From assembly GCA_031555735.1 (NCBI GenBank), contig JAVBUE010000008.1, positions 1 through 52,219 of the forward strand: 52,219 bases of DNA, given 5' to 3'. The stretch comes from JAJDIA01 sp031555735. GTDB lineage: Bacteria; Bacteroidota; Bacteroidia; Bacteroidales; Tannerellaceae. Both the position numbers and the translations under genes were made by a program. Under the pieces are notes generated by a model. The model was not told the DNA's origin and searched no databases. It saw nothing but the letters and a program-made list of their open reading frames with translations. Each line of letters begins with the position of its first letter. The stretch's first letter is position 1. Shown here in pieces: positions 43,701-50,662 of this stretch.

Positions 43701-44933
43701 ATGAAACGATACTGGTATTTGCCCTTTGCCTTTGTCTTCTTCCTGGCGTCCTGTACAAAAGAAGATACACCGGACGCACCGGATACACCGGAATACCTTC
43801 TGTCCGCCACACCTGCCGGATACATCCAAAAGGAGTTCCTGCAACTGGCACTGTCGGTCTATCCCGATTTCGCCCGCTACGTGCACCTGCCGAAAGCCCA
43901 TGTGGATTTTTTCCGGGTGAGCTACACGACGGAGTATCCTGCCGGCGAACCCATCACGGCATCGGGTGTCTTTATGATCCCCAACGGATACGACGCATCC
44001 TTCCCCACCGTGGTCTATACCCATGGAACGATTACTCCTTCCGAAACACCCTCCCGCTGCATTGCCGACCCTTCCACCTATACCATCGAGCTATTGCTGG
44101 GCGCCGAACTATCTTCCGCCTTCCGATGCGCCGTGCTTATACCGGATTATGTGGGATACGGCGACAGTGATCACCTCATCCATCCCTATATCCATACCGG
44201 TTCGCTGGGGCAGGCGTCGATCGACTTCATCCGCGCCTTCAGGGAATATACGGCAACACCGGGAACCAACCTGGCCTTCAACCCCCAGGTACTGATCACC
44301 GGTTATTCGGAAGGGGGGAATGCCGCCGTGGCGCTTCAACAGAAGATACAGGAGACAGCCAGCGGTGAGTTGACGGTGCGCAAAACCATCGCCGGATCGG
44401 GGGCCTATGATAATGTGGCCTTAGCCACCACCTTCATCCGGCAACAACAAGCGCTCAGCCCCCGGTTTGTAAGCAGTTACCTCTGGGCCATCGGGATGTA
44501 TAAGGCCGACTACGGCTATTCGAAGAGTTACCACCAGATCTTCTCGGACGACGACCATACCCTGCTGCAGGCAAACAACTATCCCCTGGCTTATTTTGCA
44601 ACCGAGAGCCTGCCGTTGCATACCGACCCGTCGCTCCTGTTCCGGCAGGGATTCAGGGAAGGGGTATTAAACGGGACAGACACCGAGTTCCTGTCCCTGT
44701 TGAAAGAAAACTCCTTGGTTGACTTTGCCCCAGCCGACAGCCTGATCTTCGTCTGCGGAACGGCAGACGACTGGGTCTATCCCGAAAACACCCGCAACGC
44801 CTTCCATGCAATGGCTTCGAAAGGATGTAAGGTTAAAATGTATGAGTATCCGGGAGGCACGCACCAATCCACGATGTTTTATTACCTCGATATCCTGTTA
44901 GGACGGCTCAGCACGGAAACGACAAACAACTAA
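43701..44933 (+). CDS. Alpha/beta-hydrolase (secretory-lipase-like) lipoprotein
   Basis: The ATG at 43701 (MKRYWYLPFAFVFFLASC) gives a lipoprotein signal with the cysteine at residue 18; an earlier in-frame ATG at 43665 lies inside yidD. The 410-residue protein has an alpha/beta-hydrolase fold: HG oxyanion motif in VVYTHGTITPSE, nucleophile GYSEGG (about residue 205), an aspartate in CGTADDWVYPENT and a histidine in YPGGTHQST. This resembles secretory lipases or feruloyl-type esterases. The substrate is unknown. It sits between yidD and tatD. Confidence 0.82.
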   Translation: MKRYWYLPFAFVFFLASCTKEDTPDAPDTPEYLLSATPAGYIQKEFLQLALSVYPDFARYVHLPKAHVDFFRVSYTTEYPAGEPITASGVFMIPNGYDASFPTVVYTHGTITPSETPSRCIADPSTYTIELLLGAELSSAFRCAVLIPDYVGYGDSDHLIHPYIHTGSLGQASIDFIRAFREYTATPGTNLAFNPQVLITGYSEGGNAAVALQQKIQETASGELTVRKTIAGSGAYDNVALATTFIRQQQALSPRFVSSYLWAIGMYKADYGYSKSYHQIFSDDDHTLLQANNYPLAYFATESLPLHTDPSLLFRQGFREGVLNGTDTEFLSLLKENSLVDFAPADSLIFVCGTADDWVYPENTRNAFHAMASKGCKVKMYEYPGGTHQSTMFYYLDILLGRLSTETTNN

Positions 44934-44962
44934 ACGCCAACAACATAAAACGCACAAACGCC

Positions 44963-45604
44963 ATGACTTATTACAACATCCATTCGCATCTTCCTTCGCC
45001 ACATCCGGAGGATTTTACGATAATGAACATCCTGGTGAAGGAGCCGTTCACCGACGAGAATGAATCCGTCCGGTACCGTTCCTACGGGATCCACCCTTGG
45101 TTTCTGGACAACATCGACATGCAGATGGAAACCCTCGCCTCCTGCCTGGCCAAACCCGGCGCCATCGCCGTGGGAGAAGCCGGCCTGGATAAGGAGGCGC
45201 AAGCCGACATGCCCCTTCAGATCGCCATCTTCCATACCCAGGCGCTACTGGCGGAGAAAATGGGCAAACCGCTGATCATCCACTGCGTAAAAGCCTGGCA
45301 GGAACTGCTGGCTGTACGGAAAGAAGTTAACCCGGCAGTGCCCTGGATCATCCATGGGTTCCGAGGGAACCAGGAACAGGCCGCCCAACTGATCCAGCAT
45401 GGTTTCCTCCTTTCGTTCGGAGAGAAATTCAACCCCGCCGCATTACAAAAAGCATGGCCGCATCATTTGCTGACGGAGACCGACACAGCAACGGTTGATA
45501 TCCGCGAAGTATATGAGGAACAGGCAGAAAGCCTGTCGTTACCCCTCGAAACCTTTGCCGCTCAGGTCGCGGAAAATACCAAACGGATTCTTTGTTTATC
45601 TTAA
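44963..45604 (+). CDS. tatD: TatD-family metal-dependent hydrolase
   Basis: TatD proteins are metal-dependent DNases of the amidohydrolase superfamily. The 213-residue protein keeps the metal ligands: NIHSHLP (HxH, residues 5-11), AVGEAGLD (glutamate), PLIIHCVKAW and PWIIHGFRG (histidines), and LLTETDTA (aspartate). It is shorter than the usual 255-265 residues, mainly through loops, as in the compact TatD forms of Bacteroidales. tyrS follows after 52 bases with its own promoter. Confidence 0.88.
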   Translation: MTYYNIHSHLPSPHPEDFTIMNILVKEPFTDENESVRYRSYGIHPWFLDNIDMQMETLASCLAKPGAIAVGEAGLDKEAQADMPLQIAIFHTQALLAEKMGKPLIIHCVKAWQELLAVRKEVNPAVPWIIHGFRGNQEQAAQLIQHGFLLSFGEKFNPAALQKAWPHHLLTETDTATVDIREVYEEQAESLSLPLETFAAQVAENTKRILCLS

Positions 45605-45620
45605 ATATGTCGTACCTTTG
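45591..45620 (+). promoter_or_regulatory. tyrS promoter (-33/-7)
   Basis: TTTG at 45591-45594 and TACCTTTG at 45613-45620 are separated by 18 bases, nearly the Bacteroidetes consensus TTTG-N19-TAnnTTTG. The tyrS ATG follows 36 bases later. Confidence 0.7.
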
Positions 45621-45656
45621 CGTCCATTCGTAACCAATAATGCAGCATAAAAGACA

Positions 45657-46946
45657 ATGAATTTTGTAGAAGAATTAACATGGAGGGGCATGATCCACGA
45701 TATGATGCCCGGCACGGAAGAACAGTTACAAAAGGGAATGGTGTCGGCCTATGTAGGAATCGATCCCACTGCCGATTCTCTTCATATAGGCCACCTGGTA
45801 AGCGTGATGACATTGCGCCACCTGCAACGTTGCGGCCATAAGCCGATCGCGTTGGTTGGCGGCGCCACCGGCATGATCGGTGACCCGTCGATGAAATCGC
45901 AGGAACGCAATTTGCTGAACGAAGCCGAACTGCGCCACAACCAAGAGTGCATCAAGAAGCAACTGGCAAAAATCCTCGATTTCGAATCCAGGGAGCCGAA
46001 CGCCGCCGAGATGGTGAATAACTACGACTGGATGAAAGACTTCACTTTCCTCGATTTCATCCGGGATATCGGCAAGCATATCACCGTCAATTACATGATG
46101 AGCAAAGACTCCGTGAAGAAGCGCCTTTCAGGTGAAGGCGAAGGGATGTCGTTCACCGAGTTCACCTACCAATTGGTACAGGGCTACGATTTCCTGCACC
46201 TCTACCAACAGAAAAACTGCCGGTTGCAGATGGGAGGATCAGACCAGTGGGGGAATATCACCACCGGCAGCGAACTGATACGCCGTATCTGCGGAGGCGA
46301 AGCCTTCGCCCTCACCTGGCCGTTGATCACCAAAGCCGACGGAGGCAAATTCGGGAAAACCGAATCGGGCAATGTCTGGCTGGATCCGAAACGCACCTCA
46401 CCCTATACCTTCTATCAGTTCTGGCTGAACGTAAGCGATATCGACGCCGCCAAATACATCCGTATATTCACCGCCCTGGATCAGGCAGAGATCTTGGAAC
46501 TGGAGAAGGAACAGGCCGGCGCGCCCCATCTCCGTCCCTTGCAGAAACGGCTGGCGAAAGAGATCACCATCATGGTACACTCCGCCGAAGATTACGAAGC
46601 ATCGGTGGAAGCGTCGGAAATCCTTTTCGGCAATGCCACCTCCGACGCGTTGAAGAAACTCGACGAAGACACCCTGCTGGCCGTATTCGACGGCGTGCCT
46701 CAGTTTGAAGTATCCCGCAACGAACTCGAAGCAGGCATCAAGGTGATCGACCTGTTGACGGAAAAAGCCGCCGTCTTCCCCTCCAAAGGCGAGATGCGCA
46801 AGCTGGTACAAAGCGGTGGCGTAAGCCTCAACAAGGAAAAGCTGGCCGAAGCCGACGCCGTTGTTTCAACCGTCCACCTGCTCAATGGCCAATACCTCCT
46901 GGTGCAGCGGGGCAAGAAGAACTATTACCTGCTGATCGCCCGATAG
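45657..46946 (+). CDS. tyrS: Tyrosyl-tRNA synthetase
   Basis: This class I synthetase charges tRNA-Tyr. The 429-residue protein has the HIGH motif in ADSLHIGHLVS (residues 43-46), the tyrosine-binding QLVQGYDFLHLY, the GGSDQWGNI motif, the KMSKS-like KFGKTESGNVWLD and a C-terminal S4 RNA-binding domain (about residues 360-429) containing VQSGGVSLN. It is complete and of normal length. A hairpin overlaps the stop codon. Confidence 0.96.
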   Translation: MNFVEELTWRGMIHDMMPGTEEQLQKGMVSAYVGIDPTADSLHIGHLVSVMTLRHLQRCGHKPIALVGGATGMIGDPSMKSQERNLLNEAELRHNQECIKKQLAKILDFESREPNAAEMVNNYDWMKDFTFLDFIRDIGKHITVNYMMSKDSVKKRLSGEGEGMSFTEFTYQLVQGYDFLHLYQQKNCRLQMGGSDQWGNITTGSELIRRICGGEAFALTWPLITKADGGKFGKTESGNVWLDPKRTSPYTFYQFWLNVSDIDAAKYIRIFTALDQAEILELEKEQAGAPHLRPLQKRLAKEITIMVHSAEDYEASVEASEILFGNATSDALKKLDEDTLLAVFDGVPQFEVSRNELEAGIKVIDLLTEKAAVFPSKGEMRKLVQSGGVSLNKEKLAEADAVVSTVHLLNGQYLLVQRGKKNYYLLIAR

Positions 46947-46960
46947 GCGATCAGCCTATT
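46931..46960 (+). terminator. Hairpin overlapping the tyrS stop codon
   Basis: GCTGATCGCC (46931-46940) pairs perfectly with GGCGATCAGC (46946-46955) around CGATA. The TAG stop (46944-46946) lies in the loop and stem. Only a weak CTATTTT tract follows, so it may be a poor terminator or a 3'-end stabiliser. Confidence 0.55.
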
Positions 46961-46962
46961 TT

Positions 46963-47018
46963 GCACACGGGGGTGTGTCAACAGTAATCTGGCACACAGA
47001 ATGACACACCCCCTGTGC
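46963..47018. repeat. 17-bp inverted repeat between tyrS and gpx
   Basis: GCACACGGGGGTGTGTCA (46963-46980) is inverted as TGACACACCCCCTGTGC (47002-47018), with a single base bulge and a 21-base loop. It lies in the 143-base gap and could fold as a stem in either direction. Confidence 0.7.
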
Positions 47019-47089
47019 TCCATATATTCCCCCAACCACACGTTGAACCATCCATGCCTTGTGTTTGTTTTATCTAATATACATTTATT

Positions 47090-47635
47090 ATGAAAGTATT
47101 CATCTCATTCCTTATGGTAGCCCTATTCGCGTCATGCAACAGTTCAGCCAGACAGAAGAATTTCCATGATTTCACGGTCCAGACGATCGACGGAAAGGAA
47201 ATCTCTCTCGCCGAATTCAAGGGAAAGAAAGTATTGGTGGTAAACGTCGCTTCCAAATGCGGCCTCACCCCACAGTATAAAGACCTCCAGGCATTGTACG
47301 ACACATACGGTCCGGACAACTTCGTGATCATCGGTTTCCCCGCCAACAATTTCCGCGAACAGGAGCCCGGCAGTAACGAAGAGATCCAGCAGTTTTGCAG
47401 CCTCAACTACGGCGTCACCTTCCCCCTGATGGCGAAGATCGACGTGGTAGGAGACAGTATCGCACCGGTTTACAGCTGGCTGACGAAACAACGCGAGAAC
47501 GGCGTGGCCGATGCCGAAGTAACCTGGAATTTCCAGAAATTCCTGATCGATGAAGACGGTAACTGGGTCGCATTCTATCCGCCCAAGACCCAACCCACAG
47601 ATGAACAAATCATTGCCTGGATAGAAAAAAAGTAA
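47090..47635 (+). CDS. Glutathione peroxidase-family thiol peroxidase
   Basis: The 181-residue protein has a lipoprotein-type signal (cysteine in VALFASCNSS, C16) and the GPx fold: the peroxidatic cysteine in NVASKCGLTPQYKDLQ, the glutamine/tryptophan partners in GFPANNFREQEPGS and VTWNFQKFLIDEDG. It uses cysteine and not selenocysteine, so it is probably thioredoxin-dependent. An exported or lipid-anchored location is unusual for GPx and inferred from the signal sequence. Confidence 0.9.
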   Translation: MKVFISFLMVALFASCNSSARQKNFHDFTVQTIDGKEISLAEFKGKKVLVVNVASKCGLTPQYKDLQALYDTYGPDNFVIIGFPANNFREQEPGSNEEIQQFCSLNYGVTFPLMAKIDVVGDSIAPVYSWLTKQRENGVADAEVTWNFQKFLIDEDGNWVAFYPPKTQPTDEQIIAWIEKK

Positions 47636-47640
47636 AATAA

Positions 47641-47671
47641 TTTGTATAATAGGATTTAATACCTACCTTTG
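47641..47671 (+). promoter_or_regulatory. tRNA-Gln promoter (-33/-7)
   Basis: TTTG at 47641-47644 and TACCTTTG at 47664-47671 are separated by exactly 19 bases, a perfect match to the Bacteroidetes consensus, 26 bases before the mature tRNA. Confidence 0.8.
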
Positions 47672-47697
47672 CATCGCTTTAAACAAAGCATGAGGAT

Positions 47698-47768
47698 TGT
47701 CTCATGGTGTAATGGTAGCACTGCAGATTTTGGTTCTGCCTGTCAAGGTTCGAATCCTTGTGAGACAA
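47698..47768 (+). tRNA. tRNA-Gln (anticodon TTG)
   Basis: The acceptor stem TGTCTCA pairs with TGAGACA, the D arm contains TGGTGTAATGGTAGCA, the anticodon stem GCAGA/TCTGC encloses the loop TTTTGGT with anticodon TTG, and the T arm is CAAGG-TTCGAAT-CCTTG. The discriminator is A and the CCA end is not encoded. It lies between gpx and the M16 peptidase gene. Confidence 0.96.
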
Positions 47769-47772
47769 CAAC

Positions 47773-47809
47773 AAACCTGAAAGCAGTACCTTGCTTTCAG
47801 GTTTTTTTT
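47773..47809 (+). terminator. Terminator after tRNA-Gln, abutting the M16 start codon
   Basis: AAACCTGAAAGCA (47773-47785) pairs perfectly with TGCTTTCAGGTTT (47792-47804) around GTACCT, with the T run continuing to 47809. The next base begins an ATG in the M16 frame. Confidence 0.9.
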
Positions 47810-49048
47810 ATGACAAACAAACACATGGAGTATCTCGCCCACCAACTTCCCAACGGTCTTCGTATCGTACATCTCCCGATGGATTCGCCCGTTTCTTACT
47901 GCGGTTTTGGCATCAACGCCGGGACAAGGGACGAAGCAGCCCACGAGTTCGGGCTGGCGCACTTTGTTGAACACATGCTGTTCAAAGGGACGGAGCGACG
48001 CCGTTCCTGGCATATCCTCAACCGGATGGAGAATGTGGGCGGAGAGCTCAACGCCTATACTACCAAAGAAGAGACGTTTGTCTATTCCATCTTCCTGGAA
48101 GCACATTTCGGACGGGCGTTCGATCTCCTGGCCGACCTGGTCTTCCATTCCTGCTTCCCGCAACAGGAGATGGAAAAAGAAGTGGATGTAATCCTCGATG
48201 AGATCAATTCGTATGAAGACAGCCCGTCGGAACTGATCTATGACGAGTTCGAGAACCTGCTGTTCAACGGGTATGAGCTGGGACACCATATCCTGGGGAC
48301 GGAAGCCTCCCTGTTGCGTTTTACCCCGGAGACCGGACGATCGTTCCTCCGGCGGTTTTATACGCCGGACAACATGGTGTTCTTTTCCATGGGGCGCACC
48401 GATTTCCGGAAGATCATCCGGATGGCGGAAAAGGCGCTCTACCCGGTGGCGGAACAACCAGCGGGCAACCAGCTCCGCCAGGCGCCGGCCACTCTTCCGC
48501 CCACCCACCGGAAGGAGAAGAAAGACACCCACCAATCGCATGTCCTGATTGGCAGCCGCGCATACAGCATGCACGACAAGAAACGCACCCCCCTCTTCCT
48601 GTTGAACAATATCCTGGGAGGACCCGGCATGAACAACCGGTTGAACCTCTCCCTCCGCGAAAAACATGGATTGGCATATACGGTAGAATCAGGGGTCACC
48701 TCCTACACAGACACCGGACTGGCAACCATCTATTTCGGGACGGATCCCCGCCATCAGGAGAAAGCCCTCAGGCTCGTACATGCCGAACTGGCAAAACTGC
48801 GCGACGTCAAACTCTCCACCTCCCAACTGGCGGCGGCCAAGAAACAGGTAATCGGCCAGTTGGGTATCTCGGGAGATAACCGCGAAGGCCTCTTCCTCCG
48901 GATCGGCAAGAGCTACCTCCACCACAACCGGTACGACGCCCTGCCGGAAGTGATTGCACGCATCGAACGGCTGACAGCCGAAGAACTACAAGACGTAGCC
49001 AACGAAGTATTTGCTGCCGACCAACTCTCCACACTGATTTATCATTGA
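47810..49048 (+). CDS. M16-family zinc peptidase
   Basis: The frame is open back through the tRNA, but the real start is the ATG at 47810 (MTNKHMEYLAHQ) or 47825 (MEYLAHQLPNGL), giving 412 or 407 residues. The inverted zinc motif HxxEH is seen in LAHFVEHMLFKGT, with the third ligand glutamate in the following EMEKEVDVILDEINSYED helix. A C-terminal M16 domain includes NNILGGPGMNNRLNLSLREKHGLAYTVES. One M16 half-pair of normal length; it should work as a processing peptidase or oligopeptidase. Located right after a strong terminator. Confidence 0.9.
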   Translation: MTNKHMEYLAHQLPNGLRIVHLPMDSPVSYCGFGINAGTRDEAAHEFGLAHFVEHMLFKGTERRRSWHILNRMENVGGELNAYTTKEETFVYSIFLEAHFGRAFDLLADLVFHSCFPQQEMEKEVDVILDEINSYEDSPSELIYDEFENLLFNGYELGHHILGTEASLLRFTPETGRSFLRRFYTPDNMVFFSMGRTDFRKIIRMAEKALYPVAEQPAGNQLRQAPATLPPTHRKEKKDTHQSHVLIGSRAYSMHDKKRTPLFLLNNILGGPGMNNRLNLSLREKHGLAYTVESGVTSYTDTGLATIYFGTDPRHQEKALRLVHAELAKLRDVKLSTSQLAAAKKQVIGQLGISGDNREGLFLRIGKSYLHHNRYDALPEVIARIERLTAEELQDVANEVFAADQLSTLIYH

Positions 49049-49086
49049 ATCCGAACAGCAGTATGACTGCACGCAGACGATCTGTA

Positions 49087-50487
49087 TCACCAACAGTCGA
49101 TCTTGTCGCGTAATTCGGGGATCGTATTTTTGTCGAATACCGGTTCCTTCATCCCTTTTCGTTTCTGGGATATATAGTCGTCGAGCAACAGGAACGCCTG
49201 CCGCCCCAGCAGCACGATCGCCGTCAGGTTACAGATCGTCATCAGTCCCATCGTCACATCCGCCAGGCTCCAGGCGAGGTCGAGGCTGACCAGCGAGCCG
49301 AACATCACCATCCCGCATACCAGCAACCGGTACAGGAACAACACCTTTTTCCGTCCGGTGATAAAGCGGATATTCGCTTCCCCGTAATAATAATTCCCGA
49401 TGATACTGCTAAAGGCAAACAGCAGGATCGCCACTGCTACATAGATCTGTCCGACAGCACCCACCTCCTGCTGCAACGCCTGCTGGGTGAGCTGCACCCC
49501 ATTCAGCGACGTATTCACCGACACACCACTGAAGAGGATAATAAAAGCCGTACAGGTACAGATCACCAGGGTATCCGTGAATACGCCCAACGCCTGGATC
49601 AGCCCCTGCTTCACCGGATGGGAGGTATGCGCCGTCGCCGCCACATTCGGGGCCGAGCCCATGCCCGCTTCATTGCTGAAGAGGCCGCGCTTGATCCCCT
49701 GCATCAGGGCTGCGCCGATCGTTCCGCCCGTGGCCTGTTCCCAGCCGAAAGCGTTTTCCACGATCATCGCCAGCACACCCGGCAGCTTATCCACGTTAAA
49801 CAGCACGATGCCGGCAGCCAGCACAATATAGCCCAACGCCATGACCGGTACCAGCACACTGCTCACCCGGGCGATCCGTTGGATACCGCCGAAGATGATC
49901 ACCAGCGTACATACCGTCAACACCACCCCCATCGTAGCCGTATCGAAACCAAAAGCCCCTTCCCATGCCGCACAGATCGTATTGCTCTGTACCGAGTTGA
50001 AGGCGAAGCCGAAGGTAATGCTGATCAGCACGGCAAACAACACCCCCATCCAACGCCTGCCCAGCCCCCGTTCCATATAATACGCCGGACCGCCGATAAA
50101 CGAATCTTTCCCCTTCCGCTTGTACAACTGTGCCAGGGTGGATTCCACAAACGCGCTGGCTGAACCCAGCAGCGCGATCACCCACATCCAGAACACCGCA
50201 CCCGGGCCGCCCACGGCAATCGCCGTAGCCACACCCGCCAGGTTTCCCGTTCCCACCCGGCTTGCCAGGGAAACGGCAAAGGCTTGGAAAGAAGAGATGT
50301 GCTTCTCCCCCTGCGCACCCTTTCCCCCCGACTCCGCCAGCAGCCGGATCATCTCGCGGATCATCCGGAACTGTACAAACCGTGTGCGCAGGGTAAACCA
50401 GGCGGCACAACCCAAAAGCAGGGTGATCAGGATATACGTCCACAACACCTCATTCACCTGTCCGATCCAATCAGTTAGCTGTTCCAT
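49087..50487 (-). CDS. Alanine/glycine:cation symporter (AgcS family)
   Basis: The protein (466 residues from the ATG at 50487, MEQLTDWIGQVNEVLW) is a sodium-coupled amino-acid importer. It has about eleven hydrophobic helices, the family motif GTGNLAGVATAIAVGGPGAVFWMW and a conserved MGSAPNVAATAHTSHPVKQG segment. An in-frame ATG at 50544 lies upstream of the promoter box and is not used. With ald, it fits uptake and use of alanine. Confidence 0.92.
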   Translation of the reverse strand: MEQLTDWIGQVNEVLWTYILITLLLGCAAWFTLRTRFVQFRMIREMIRLLAESGGKGAQGEKHISSFQAFAVSLASRVGTGNLAGVATAIAVGGPGAVFWMWVIALLGSASAFVESTLAQLYKRKGKDSFIGGPAYYMERGLGRRWMGVLFAVLISITFGFAFNSVQSNTICAAWEGAFGFDTATMGVVLTVCTLVIIFGGIQRIARVSSVLVPVMALGYIVLAAGIVLFNVDKLPGVLAMIVENAFGWEQATGGTIGAALMQGIKRGLFSNEAGMGSAPNVAATAHTSHPVKQGLIQALGVFTDTLVICTCTAFIILFSGVSVNTSLNGVQLTQQALQQEVGAVGQIYVAVAILLFAFSSIIGNYYYGEANIRFITGRKKVLFLYRLLVCGMVMFGSLVSLDLAWSLADVTMGLMTICNLTAIVLLGRQAFLLLDDYISQKRKGMKEPVFDKNTIPELRDKIDCW

Positions 50488-50514
50488 CAGGGTATTCAAT
50501 TGATAATTAACGGA

Positions 50515-50522
50515 CAAAGATA
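50515..50522 (-). promoter_or_regulatory. -7 box upstream of the AgcS gene
   Basis: On the minus strand this reads TATCTTTG (TAnnTTTG), 28 bases before the ATG at 50487. It supports that start over the longer frame. Confidence 0.5.
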
Positions 50523-50662
50523 TCATTCTGCCGGATATATCCATGACCGGACAAGGTAGAAATGCACCGGTACATGTAACGATATCCGCCCTACGGTCGT
50601 CTAAAGAACAAGATCACGGGAAAACAGGACAACGATCCCGTTCAACGGACATAAGAGAAGAC

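Noticed and set aside
47669..47809. N-terminal extension of the M16 peptidase
   Set aside because: The open frame runs through the tRNA-Gln gene and its terminator; the extra codons are the tRNA in translation.
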